DNA of 64,000 nucleotides from contig NC_014136.1 in assembly GCF_000092505.1 (NCBI RefSeq), forward strand, positions 310,001-374,000, in the 5' to 3' direction. This document shows positions 55,898-63,285 of this stretch, piece after piece; position 1 is the first letter of the stretch, and each line of letters starts with the position of its first letter. The notes under the pieces are model-generated. The model was not told the DNA's origin and did no database searches. It saw only the letters and a list, made by a program, of their open reading frames with translations. The position numbers and the translations under genes were made by a program. The DNA comes from Leuconostoc kimchii IMSNU 11154. Its GTDB lineage: Bacteria > Bacillota > Bacilli > Lactobacillales > Lactobacillaceae.

Positions 55898-56446
55898 ATG
55901 ACTAAAAAAATTTTTTTCGTTTCGCCCATTGGATCAGAAGGTTCTGCAGAAAGACGCACCTCTGATTTTGTTTTGAAATCTATTATAAAACCAGTGTCTG
56001 AGAGATTAGATTATGAAACACTGCGTTCAGATTTAATTAACAGTACAAATACTATTGATCAAGACATTATTAACCAATTAAATAGCGCTGATTTGGTTAT
56101 TGCTGACGTTACTGGTACTAACGCAAATGTCATGTTTGAATTAGGTTATCGGTTTTCATTAAAATCACCGTTAATCGTAATCGCTCAGTCAGTTGCTGAA
56201 CTGCCGTTCGACATACATAATTTGCGTGTAATGATTTACGAAAAAGAGTTACCAGACCTTGAAAAAATGCAATCACAACTAGAACAAATGATTAAAGTTT
56301 TTGAAAACTTTAAGCCTGAATCAGAATCTAAAAATTTGGGTGAAGAAATGGGAGAGAAAATGGCTCTCGACGCTATTTCAAGTGGTGATTTTTCTAAAAT
56401 AAAGGAATTTGCAGAATTAGCAAAGACTTTTGGTTTGGATAAATAA
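55898..56446 (+). CDS. nucleoside 2-deoxyribosyltransferase-fold / TIR-like accessory protein
   Basis: 182 residues from ATG 55898 (AAAGGTG upstream). KIFFVSPIGSEGSAERRTSD at the N-terminus, then NSTNTIDQDIINQLNSADLV, IADVTGTNANVMFELGYRFS and LIVIAQ. This is the NDT/TIR-like flavodoxin-type fold with the family's ADLVIAD-T-NPNV-ELG series. Such domains bind or cut nucleotides and are often parts of defence or stress systems. A helical tail (~130-182) may mediate assembly. It is the only plus-strand gene inside the lytic half, a classic cargo position. Confidence 0.78.
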   Translation: MTKKIFFVSPIGSEGSAERRTSDFVLKSIIKPVSERLDYETLRSDLINSTNTIDQDIINQLNSADLVIADVTGTNANVMFELGYRFSLKSPLIVIAQSVAELPFDIHNLRVMIYEKELPDLEKMQSQLEQMIKVFENFKPESESKNLGEEMGEKMALDAISSGDFSKIKEFAELAKTFGLDK

Positions 56447-56548
56447 TTATTTTTTTGAATTCAACCCATCTACAAAACCTAATAAGAAGTTGACTTGTGC
56501 CTTTAACTCGTTAATTTCTTTTTTTAATTCCATAATTTCTTTATTCAT
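56447..56548 (-). CDS. 33-residue coiled-coil peptide
   Basis: MNKEIMELKKEINELKAQVN then FLLGFVDGLNSKK, with GGAGG upstream. Its stop touches the stop of the plus-strand gene. Small helical phage peptide of unknown use. Confidence 0.5.
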   Translation of the reverse strand: MNKEIMELKKEINELKAQVNFLLGFVDGLNSKK

Positions 56549-56552
56549 TTTC

Positions 56553-56726
56553 CTAATCCTCCACTACATTGTTAATTAAGAACGCTGCTTCTTTTTCTGT
56601 GTAACCATTCTTGATAAGTTCTTCGTAATCGTGTTGCGCTTCTCGCTCATTAAACCGGTTCTCATCCCATCTGAACAGTGCGATGCCTGCTGAGATGATG
56701 ATGAACCATGTGATTGCTGTTGCCAT
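56553..56726 (-). CDS. 57-residue membrane-anchored protein
   Basis: One N-terminal membrane segment (AITWFIIISAGIALF) and a charged tail (YEELIKNGYTEKEAAFLI). AGGAGG upstream. Unknown function. Confidence 0.6.
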   Translation of the reverse strand: MATAITWFIIISAGIALFRWDENRFNEREAQHDYEELIKNGYTEKEAAFLINNVVED

Positions 56727-56736
56727 TTGTTACCTC

Positions 56737-56997
56737 CTAAATTTCACCATCATATGTTTTTCCAACGGATACGGCTGCTTTGAACTTCTCCCAAGACAGC
56801 AACGGAATAATCCCGCCACGGTCAAATGGAATAAATGGTGCGTCTGGTCTACCCAATAGATACTTACGCAATGTTGCGATATTTGTTCGTTCGTACAACT
56901 CTAGTTGGTTCATTGTTAATGAAGGTGGCCAACCAATTTCGTGATAAAGTCGTAACTCTTCAATTCTTTCTGGTGTTAATTGATATGCTGTTGCCAT
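56737..56997 (-). CDS. hypothetical phage early protein
   Basis: 86 residues. LTMNQLELYERTNIATLRKYL reads as an HTH-like segment (shown as NQLELYERTNIATLRKYL), so DNA binding is possible. Strong site AAGGAGAAATT upstream. Confidence 0.6.
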   Translation of the reverse strand: MATAYQLTPERIEELRLYHEIGWPPSLTMNQLELYERTNIATLRKYLLGRPDAPFIPFDRGGIIPLLSWEKFKAAVSVGKTYDGEI

Positions 56998-57006
56998 AAT
57001 TTCTCC

Positions 57007-57057
57007 TTAATTGTTTAAAAACCGATCGCGACACTCGATAAAATCAATCATGCTCAT
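57007..57057 (-). CDS. possible 16-residue peptide
   Basis: MSMIDFIECRDRFLNN, overlapping the antirepressor stop by 4 bases. Coupling is the only support. Confidence 0.25.
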   Translation of the reverse strand: MSMIDFIECRDRFLNN

Positions 57058-57797
57058 GCCGCGCCTCCTTTTTCTTGCAAAAACTTGTTCACGAAGTAAA
57101 TTTGACCTTTTCCAGTAACCTTAGGCGTACTAGTTGTACGTACTGAACCATCAGGGTTATTAACTGTTCGTGTCTTTGTTTCCATAATTTCTAAGTCCAT
57201 ACTCTTTTGAGTTGGCAAGTTATGTTGCTCTCCTCGTACGCCTAAATATTCATGTTCGCGTAACCAAGTGAACAAACGATTTTGACCAATGTTTACGCCA
57301 TTTTGTCGCAGTATTTTCGCTAACTGTCCAATCAGAATACTGTTGTTGCTCGTGTCAACTGCATCAGCAAATAGTGCTTTAGGTTTCATTTCAGCAATGA
57401 TTTGGTCTTTCTGATCAAGTAATAACTGTGACGCTTTCAAGCCAAGTGCCATTTGATAAGATGGATCTTGTGAAAGTTGCTTATATCGCTTTTCAACTTG
57501 AATGAAATAATCACGAATTTGTTGACTTTTTTCAGTTTTTGACATCATAGCCACGTTCTTGGCCATGTCGACCGTGAGTGAATAATCTTGAATATTTTGA
57601 AGCTTGTCAGGGTTAGCTTTGTTATAGGGCGTACCTGTAAGTACACCCTTAAAATCAACTCCGTCAACGTACATTTCTTGGTATTGTTCAAACCAAGCGC
57701 TAAAACGTTTCTTAACACCAAGTTCTTTATATAATTCCCGAGCACTTACTCGTGCCTCGCCTTGTTCGTTTTGGTTAATCTTGATAATTTCGTTCAT
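57054..57797 (-). CDS. phage antirepressor (AntA + KilA-C)
   Basis: 247 residues. N-terminal AntA/AntB: EARVSARELYKELGVKKRFS and YSLTVDMAKNVAMMSKTEK. C-terminal KilAC: LAKILRQNGVNIGQNRLFTW and KGQIYFVNKFLQE. Acts against the repressor or otherwise controls the switch; sits at the beginning of the lytic transcript. Confidence 0.88.
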   Translation of the reverse strand: MNEIIKINQNEQGEARVSARELYKELGVKKRFSAWFEQYQEMYVDGVDFKGVLTGTPYNKANPDKLQNIQDYSLTVDMAKNVAMMSKTEKSQQIRDYFIQVEKRYKQLSQDPSYQMALGLKASQLLLDQKDQIIAEMKPKALFADAVDTSNNSILIGQLAKILRQNGVNIGQNRLFTWLREHEYLGVRGEQHNLPTQKSMDLEIMETKTRTVNNPDGSVRTTSTPKVTGKGQIYFVNKFLQEKGGAA

Positions 57798-57887
57798 GTG
57801 TTTACCTTTCTAATGTTGTAAATTGTGATAAGTGCTATCCTTTAGTTACTGGCTCATTTGCCTAGTCTTATGAAAGGAGAAAAAATA

Positions 57888-58148
57888 ATGAATGAATTTG
57901 AAAATGTTCATTTAGAACATGAGTACTCACTAGAATCTGGAACATTACACGTTGATACACCAGGTTCTAAACATTTCAAAGATATTTTTATTGAAGAGAC
58001 CCCATCTCTATTAAGAAAAATATCTTTGTACGATAACGGTTTGATTATTTATTTTGAGCAGACATCTTCAAAGATTGTCTTACGTACCAATCGCCCACTC
58101 TACCAAATCGGCGACGGTAAGTTTTCAATTGAAGACCCTGAGAAGTAA
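57888..58148 (+). CDS. small plus-strand phage protein
   Basis: 86 residues from ATG 57888 with a very good AAAGGAG site. No domain recognised; acidic, beta-rich (YSLESGTLHVDTPGSKHF, GLIIYFEQTSSKIVLR). A plus-strand terminator follows within 25 bases. It is convergent with, and overlaps by 104 bases, the minus-strand frame 58045-58227. Confidence 0.6.
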   Translation: MNEFENVHLEHEYSLESGTLHVDTPGSKHFKDIFIEETPSLLRKISLYDNGLIIYFEQTSSKIVLRTNRPLYQIGDGKFSIEDPEK

Positions 58149-58227
58149 CAATTGAAATCGATCCCGTCTGGGTACCAGTCACTTGCGTGATTTGGTACCT
58201 TTTTCTATTGATTGTTTTTGTTGCCAT
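58045..58227 (-). CDS. small basic phage protein, overlaps a convergent gene
   Basis: 60 residues. MATKTINRKRYQITQVTGTQ, with an excellent AGGAGGAAGAAAGC site just downstream of cro. The second half lies antisense to the plus-strand gene, so it may be the trimmed end of a longer ancestral protein. Confidence 0.45.
   Translation of the reverse strand: MATKTINRKRYQITQVTGTQTGSISIVTSQGLQLKTYRRRFGRVGDWYVRQSLKMSAQNK
58171..58205 (+). terminator. plus-strand terminator inside the minus-strand gene
   Basis: GGTACCA (58171-58177) pairs with TGGTACC (58193-58199), with an inner TCAC/GTGA pair, then TTTTT. Ends the transcript of the plus-strand gene at 57888-58148. Confidence 0.7.
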
Positions 58228-58239
58228 GCTTTCTTCCTC

Positions 58240-58476
58240 CTATGTTAGTTGTTCAGTTTTCTGAACTTTAACTGTAAAAAAATAAGCCGCCATTTCGTTA
58301 TCGCTAATATCAAGAACTTTGCAGATATTCAATATTTCGTCTTGACGAAACGGAACACCTTTTAATTTATTGGTTAGCGAAGCCGCTGAAATTCCAATCT
58401 CTCTGGATAGAGAGCTTTGATTGAATCCCTTCGACTTAATTCGTCCATACAGACGCTCATAATCAAACTTTATCAT
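58240..58476 (-). CDS. Cro-like regulator
   Basis: 78 residues. HTH: KGFNQSSLSREIGISAASLT and LNICKVLDISDNEM. Diverges from the repressor gene and is the first gene under the lytic promoter; strong AAAGGAGGTG site. One operator copy lies in its last codons. Confidence 0.85.
   Translation of the reverse strand: MIKFDYERLYGRIKSKGFNQSSLSREIGISAASLTNKLKGVPFRQDEILNICKVLDISDNEMAAYFFTVKVQKTEQLT
58251..58266. promoter_or_regulatory. operator copy in the cro 3' end
   Basis: GTTCAGTTTTCTGAAC, a perfect palindrome identical to the one at 58498-58513. A site here could block transcription or let a repressor loop between both places. Confidence 0.7.
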
Positions 58477-58497
58477 TTTGCACCTCCTTTACTTTTA

Positions 58498-58604
58498 GTT
58501 CAGTTTTCTGAACACCCTTATAGTAACACCTATATTTTCATAATGCAACAAATTTGTTTAGTTTTTCTGAACTTTTTTTATTTTATAGTTGAGTTTTACT
58601 GAAC
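58498..58604. promoter_or_regulatory. cI-cro operators
   Basis: Three sites: GTTCAGTTTTCTGAAC (58498-58513), GTTTAGTTTTTCTGAAC (58556-58572) and GTTGAGTTTTACTGAAC (58588-58604). The first is at the start of the lytic transcript, the second just upstream of the lytic -35, the third over the repressor promoter -35 and spacer. Confidence 0.8.
58520..58548 (-). promoter_or_regulatory. lytic (cro) promoter
   Basis: -35 TTGCAT (58543-58548), 17 bp, -10 TACTAT (58520-58525) on the minus strand. Drives the leftward lytic transcript. Confidence 0.75.
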
Positions 58605-58617
58605 TTTAGTTTATACT
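58589..58617 (+). promoter_or_regulatory. repressor (cI) promoter
   Basis: -35 TTGAGT (58589-58594), 17 bp, -10 TATACT (58612-58617). Overlapped by the third operator, so it should be autoregulated. Confidence 0.75.
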
Positions 58618-58645
58618 TATTTATGACCTATTAAGGAGAAAAAAT

Positions 58646-59338
58646 ATGGAAAGTTTTAATTCTAGACTTAAAATAGCTATGGATCACAAAAACATAAAAC
58701 CTGCAGATTTAGCAAAAATGACGGGAATTGGAAAGTCTTCTATAAGCCAATGGCTTGCTGGAAAATATTCTGCAAAGCAAGATAACATATTTGTTATCGC
58801 TAAAACATTAAATATTAATCCAAGCTGGTTAATTGGTGCTGACGTCCCAATGAATGACGAGTCTATATTAGATAAAATATATAATGTGGCTAACAAAATC
58901 AGCAAGGAACGTCAAGAAAAAGTTTACAAATACACAAAGCAACAGTACAATGAGCAAAATAAAATTGTTCAGATGCCCATAAAACGAGAAGTTGTTATAT
59001 CAGGAGCCGTTTCTGCTGGTACTGGCGAGTATTTGGGAGACGGTCATGAAGAAACAGTCGCTTATGAAGGCGAAATACCACCACACGACTTTGCAGTCAT
59101 CGTAAACGGCGATTCGATGGAACCTACTTTTGCAGACAAGCAAATCATATTTGTCGATAAGACTAAAGAAGTGTTCAACGGTCAGTTCATCATTGCTGAT
59201 TATGATCAACAAGCCTACGTCAAAAAATTCATGAGTGATGAAAACGGCGCACGCCTTGTGTCGTTAAATCCAAAATACAATGATATGCCGTTAGATGAAA
59301 ATCATGAATTATCAGTATTCGGGGTCGTCGTTCTATAA
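58646..59338 (+). CDS. CI-like repressor with S24 peptidase domain
   Basis: 230 residues. N-terminal HTH (~5-62): IKPADLAKMTGIGKSSISQW. C-terminal LexA-like part: cleavage region VSAGTGEYLG, catalytic Ser in VNGDSMEPT, Lys in QAYVKKF. So lysis should be inducible by RecA-dependent self-cleavage (family knowledge). RBS AAGGAG. Confidence 0.92.
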   Translation: MESFNSRLKIAMDHKNIKPADLAKMTGIGKSSISQWLAGKYSAKQDNIFVIAKTLNINPSWLIGADVPMNDESILDKIYNVANKISKERQEKVYKYTKQQYNEQNKIVQMPIKREVVISGAVSAGTGEYLGDGHEETVAYEGEIPPHDFAVIVNGDSMEPTFADKQIIFVDKTKEVFNGQFIIADYDQQAYVKKFMSDENGARLVSLNPKYNDMPLDENHELSVFGVVVL

Positions 59339-59404
59339 ACCGCTATGCGGTGTACATATATGTGCTAAGTGTTCACATTAAACCGCTGGTGGAGATAAAT
59401 AGAT

Positions 59405-60412
59405 ATGTCACAGGAGAATGGTAATTTTTATAAGAAACCGTGGTTGTGGGTATTAATTACGATCGGGGTCGTATTGTTGCTGATTGCGCTAATATCGGCA
59501 ACAAACAAAAAGGACTCCAATGTTAAGGCAACGGATAGTTCAAGCAAACAAAAAGTCTATAATTTGAAAGTTAGCAGCGTCAAAGCAAATGATACGTCTG
59601 ACTGGGAAATTTCAGGTACAACATCAGCGCCGGATGGAGCAAAGGTGTTTGCGACATACGGAGACTCTTCTGATACTGATTATTTTGGAGTAAACGCAGC
59701 TACTTCAAAATCTATGACTTCTTGGGCAAAGGTAAACAATGGAAAATTTACCATGCTTGTTGATCCTTTGACATTACATTATTACAGCGAATATAAAACA
59801 GATACACCCATTAAAGCGTACCTTTTTGCTGTCACTGATTTAAAGGGAAGTCTATCTAAATACAATGTAGAGTCTAAAATAAGTGACGATTTACAATACG
59901 ACATTGCCAAGAATATAAAAAAGACTAATCTAGTACTGAACAAGTCACAAGCAGACTACTACAACAGCTTAGGCTCTTCTAGTTCTAGCGAGAAACCAGA
60001 CGATGATGAAACTTCATCGTCAAGTAGTGAAGCTACCGATGCTAGCTCATCAGACGATGCATCATCATATCAAACAGGAATTACATATGATCAAATAGCA
60101 AGGACGCCAGATGACTACAAAGGCAAAAAAATGCAATTTACCGGTAAAGTAGTCCAAGTAATGGAAGATGATGATGAAACCCAAATACGATTAGCGGTTG
60201 ACGGAAATTCAGATAACATTATTTTAGTTGGATATGATCCAGATACATTGAAAGGCTCACGAGTTTTGGAAGATGATTTAGTAACCATATCTGGAGACAG
60301 TGTTGGAACAGTTTCATATAAATCTGCTATCAGTGGCAAAATAACCGTGCCAGCGATATATGCTAAAATCGTTAACGACCAAGGAAAAGCTAGTGATGAC
60401 TATGGTTATTAA
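59405..60412 (+). CDS. membrane-anchored protein with OB-fold-like end, possible superinfection exclusion
   Basis: 335 residues. N-terminal membrane segment (~13-30, WLWVLITIGVVLLLIALIS), an extracellular part (~55-180), a Ser/Asp/Glu-rich linker (~195-225) and a C-terminal OB-fold-like domain (~230-325: YKGKKMQFTGKVVQV, DDLVTISGDSVGTVSY). Proteins of this kind between repressor and integrase are known in lactic phages; some, like the lipoprotein Ltp, block DNA entry of other phages. Function here is inferred only from place and layout. Confidence 0.75.
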   Translation: MSQENGNFYKKPWLWVLITIGVVLLLIALISATNKKDSNVKATDSSSKQKVYNLKVSSVKANDTSDWEISGTTSAPDGAKVFATYGDSSDTDYFGVNAATSKSMTSWAKVNNGKFTMLVDPLTLHYYSEYKTDTPIKAYLFAVTDLKGSLSKYNVESKISDDLQYDIAKNIKKTNLVLNKSQADYYNSLGSSSSSEKPDDDETSSSSSEATDASSSDDASSYQTGITYDQIARTPDDYKGKKMQFTGKVVQVMEDDDETQIRLAVDGNSDNIILVGYDPDTLKGSRVLEDDLVTISGDSVGTVSYKSAISGKITVPAIYAKIVNDQGKASDDYGY

Positions 60413-60430
60413 AATATAAAAATAGACAAA

Positions 60431-60470
60431 TAAAAAAGCACACCCAACCGGCAAAAGTTAGAGGTGTGCT
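60431..60470 (-). terminator. minus-strand terminator in the lysogeny region
   Basis: AGCACACC (60437-60444) pairs with GGTGTGCT (60463-60470); on the minus strand T6 follows. No minus-strand gene lies here, so it would catch transcripts coming from guaA. Confidence 0.6.
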
Positions 60471-60492
60471 AAAGACAAAAATAAAAACGCAC

Positions 60493-60533
60493 GGGGCGTT
60501 CTTGATAATTATATCAGATATAAGCCCCTTTTT
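60493..60533 (+). terminator. plus-strand terminator before integrase
   Basis: GGGGC (60493-60497) with GCCCC (60524-60528), an inner TTGATAATTATATCA-type stem, then TTTTT. Separates the membrane protein transcript from int; its T run leads into the int ribosome binding site. Confidence 0.6.
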
Positions 60534-60549
60534 AAAGGAGGCTTTTTAT

Positions 60550-61620
60550 ATGGCGAGTTTTGAAAAACGTGGCAAAAAATGGCGGGCTGTTGTATCCGTT
60601 ACCGGTAACAAAGGCATTAGAAAGAAAATATCGAAAACTTTCGATACCAAAAAAGAAGCCTCTGCTTGGTCTATTGAACAAGAAAACAAGTCAAACAACG
60701 GCTATGATGTGTTCAGTAGTAAAATACTTTATAGTGATTACTATATAAAGTGGGTAGAAACGTATAAGCGCCCTATCATCAGAGAATCTACGTACATAAG
60801 ATATAAATCATGGATAAAAAATGTACAGAATTTGTTTGCTGGTATCCGTTTAGATCAACTAACTAATTATCGGATTCAACAATTAATCAATCAATACGGA
60901 GAAACCCATACTTTGAAATCCACACAAGGCTTTCTGGTTTCTGTCAGAAGTTCCTTGAAAGATGCCTTATTAGATGGCTATATAGATAAAGATATATTTA
61001 GCAGAGTTAGAGCAAACAGTCACTTTGAAACACATAAATCAGAAAACTATCTCAGCGCTGAAGAATTTGAGAGATTGCAGACTTTTTTGTATGAAAATCA
61101 AAATCAAATGGTTCAGAATTCAAAATTGCTAATGGTATTAATTGCTTTGGAAACTGGTGCAAGACTAGGTGAAATATTCGCGTTACGAACATCAGATATA
61201 CAACCAAATAAAATCATCATTGATGAATCATATTCAGCATCTTCTCATGAATATACCGCTCCGAAAACCAATTCATCTATTCGGTCAGTCAGCATATCAC
61301 AAAAATTAAATAGCGCAATAGAAAATTATATAAAGAACACCGCAAAAACTGACTTACTTTTTAAGCCGCAATATAGAGCTAATGTGGGTCACACTCTTGA
61401 AACAATTCTAAAACATGCTGGTGTACATCAAATTCGCTTTCATGGTCTGAGGCACTCACACGTTTCTTATCTATTGCATAAAGGTGTAGATATAGCTTAC
61501 ATATCAAAACGAGTTGGCCATTCTAATACGACTATCACGCTCCAAGTATATGCACATCTACTAAAAGAAAAAGAACAAGCGCAAGATGCACTCGTTCTCG
61601 ATATACTTTCTAACCATTAA
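60550..61620 (+). CDS. int: tyrosine integrase
   Basis: 356 residues from ATG 60550, after AAAGGAGG; the frame is open to 60466 but without a site. Arm-binding N-terminus FEKRGKKWRAVVSVTGNKG, core-binding part ~65-165, catalytic part with TGARLGEIFALR, NSSIRSVSI, HGLRHSHVS and GHSNTTITLQVYAHL (Tyr). Adjacent to the attachment site in guaA, so this is the enzyme that inserted the prophage. Confidence 0.95.
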   Translation: MASFEKRGKKWRAVVSVTGNKGIRKKISKTFDTKKEASAWSIEQENKSNNGYDVFSSKILYSDYYIKWVETYKRPIIRESTYIRYKSWIKNVQNLFAGIRLDQLTNYRIQQLINQYGETHTLKSTQGFLVSVRSSLKDALLDGYIDKDIFSRVRANSHFETHKSENYLSAEEFERLQTFLYENQNQMVQNSKLLMVLIALETGARLGEIFALRTSDIQPNKIIIDESYSASSHEYTAPKTNSSIRSVSISQKLNSAIENYIKNTAKTDLLFKPQYRANVGHTLETILKHAGVHQIRFHGLRHSHVSYLLHKGVDIAYISKRVGHSNTTITLQVYAHLLKEKEQAQDALVLDILSNH

Positions 61621-61631
61621 ATATTTCTCTT

Positions 61632-61648
61632 GTCCCCAATAGTCCCCA
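61632..61648 (+). promoter_or_regulatory. probable integrase arm-type sites, right end
   Basis: GTCCCCA at 61632-61638 and 61642-61648, 10 bp apart, between int and guaA. Matches the pair at 21029-21046. Confidence 0.6.
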
Positions 61649-61684
61649 AGAATACTATTAAACAGCTATTTTAAAGGGTGTAAA

Positions 61685-61699
61685 TTATTCCCATTCAAC
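61685..61699. repeat. attachment core within guaA 3' end
   Basis: TTATTCCCATTCAAC, complement of the last codons VEWE and stop of guaA. The phage core restores the exact reading frame and stop. Confidence 0.88.
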
Positions 61700-63232
61700 C
61701 GTAGCTGGTGGCTTAGCAGTAATATCATAGACCACGCGGTTAATATGTCCAACCTCATTAACAATACGTGCTGAAATTTTCTGGAGCAATGGCCAAGGTA
61801 GCTGCGCAAAGTCAGCCGTCATGCCATCAACTGAAGTAATCGCTCTTATAGCAATTGTATAATCATAGGTACGATAATCACCCATGACGCCCACTGAACG
61901 AACACCAGTTAAAACAGTAAAATACTGCCAAACATCAGCTTCGAGACCAGCTTTTGAAATTTCATCACGCAAAATCCAATCAGAATCTCGTACAATTTCG
62001 AGCTTATCTTCTGTAATATCGCCCAATATACGAATGCCTAACCCAGGGCCTGGAAATGGTTGTCGCCAAACCATTTCATGAGGCATATCGAGTGCTTCAC
62101 CAAGTTCACGTACCTCATCTTTGAATAACGTATTAAGTGGCTCGATTAACTTAAATTGTAAGTCTTCTGGTAAGCCCCCAACATTATGATGTGATTTAAT
62201 TGTTTGAGCAGTATCTGTTCCTGACTCAATCACATCAGTATATAAAGTGCCTTGTGCTAAGAACTCAATACCATCCAACTTTGTTGCTTCATCATTGAAC
62301 ACTTGAATAAATTCATTACCAATGATTTTACGCTTTTGTTCGGGATCTGTGATACCTGCCAATTTTGACAAAAAGCGTTCTTGGGCATCCACTTTGATAA
62401 TATTCAAACCAAACTGTTGCCCCATCATTTCCATAACTTGTTCAGCTTCATTTTTACGCAACAAGCCATGATCAACAAAAATAGATGTTAGTTGGCTTCC
62501 TATGGCTTTATGCAATAAAACACCAACAACTGATGAATCAACACCGCCAGAAAGACCTAACAAAACTTTTTTATCACCAACAACCTCACGAATATGCGCT
62601 ATTTGTTCATCTATAAACCCACTCATATCCCAATTAGCTTCAGCATGCGCAATATCGAAAACGAAATTGTGCAAAATTTGTTGACCATGTTCAGAAAGTG
62701 TCGTTTCCGCATGAAATTGTACACCATACAATCGCCGTTGATCATCAGCAATGGCAGCAATCGGTGTTGCATCAGAACCACCAGCCACCACAAAGCCATC
62801 CGGTAAGTTCACGACATTATCTGAGTGACTCATCAAAACCGTTTGAGAATCTGGTGTATTTGCAAGTAACAACCCAGATTTTTGCTTTTGATGCAAAATT
62901 GTTTGTCCAAACTCACCATTGCCAGGATTAGCTTCGACTTTTCCACCTAAGGTTTGTGCCATTAATTGCATACCGTAGCACACACCAAGAATTGGTAGAC
63001 CAAGATCAAAGATAGCCTTATCCACTGTAAAAGCATTTGCTTCATATACAGACATTGGACCGCCAGACAGAATAATTGCTTTAGGATTATACGCTTTAAT
63101 TTCCGCTATTGTCATATTGCGAGACTTCAGCTCTGAAAAAACACCCATCTCACGTATTCGGCGGGTAATTAATTGGTTATATTGACTACCGTAGTCCAAT
63201 ACCAGGACTTTATCGGCATTTACTTCAGCCAT
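61685..63232 (-). CDS. guaA: GMP synthase (glutamine-hydrolysing)
   Basis: Converts XMP to GMP. 515 residues from ATG 63232 (AAGGAG upstream; the ATG at 63268 is an alternative). Glutaminase part: [12 protein letters not shown], Cys in [24 protein letters not shown] pyrophosphatase P-loop [14 protein letters not shown]-terminal dimer domain ends TVEWE. Lies downstream of the guaB-like gene. Its 3' end is the prophage attachment site and its former terminator is now 40 kb away. Confidence 0.96.
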   Translation of the reverse strand: MAEVNADKVLVLDYGSQYNQLITRRIREMGVFSELKSRNMTIAEIKAYNPKAIILSGGPMSVYEANAFTVDKAIFDLGLPILGVCYGMQLMAQTLGGKVEANPGNGEFGQTILHQKQKSGLLLANTPDSQTVLMSHSDNVVNLPDGFVVAGGSDATPIAAIADDQRRLYGVQFHAETTLSEHGQQILHNFVFDIAHAEANWDMSGFIDEQIAHIREVVGDKKVLLGLSGGVDSSVVGVLLHKAIGSQLTSIFVDHGLLRKNEAEQVMEMMGQQFGLNIIKVDAQERFLSKLAGITDPEQKRKIIGNEFIQVFNDEATKLDGIEFLAQGTLYTDVIESGTDTAQTIKSHHNVGGLPEDLQFKLIEPLNTLFKDEVRELGEALDMPHEMVWRQPFPGPGLGIRILGDITEDKLEIVRDSDWILRDEISKAGLEADVWQYFTVLTGVRSVGVMGDYRTYDYTIAIRAITSVDGMTADFAQLPWPLLQKISARIVNEVGHINRVVYDITAKPPATVEWE

Positions 63233-63285
63233 TGTGTTACTCTCCTTCAAATTCAAAGTAAATTTCATCTTTGTCAGAATAATTA

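Larger units (their letters stand above)
20921..61699. mobile_element. siphophage prophage integrated at the 3' end of guaA
   Basis: A 15 bp identical core (20921-20935 and 61685-61699) bounds about 40.8 kb containing, in order from the right end: integrase, repressor, cro, antirepressor, replication, recombination, late regulator, terminase, HK97 head, tail, lysis. The right copy is the functional guaA end; the left copy is the old chromosomal junction. All modules of a temperate siphovirus are present, but two early genes are disrupted. Confidence 0.93.

Noticed and set aside
60466-60549. Longer integrase start
   Set aside because: No ribosome binding site, and the stretch contains a terminator hairpin; AAAGGAGG precedes the ATG at 60550.
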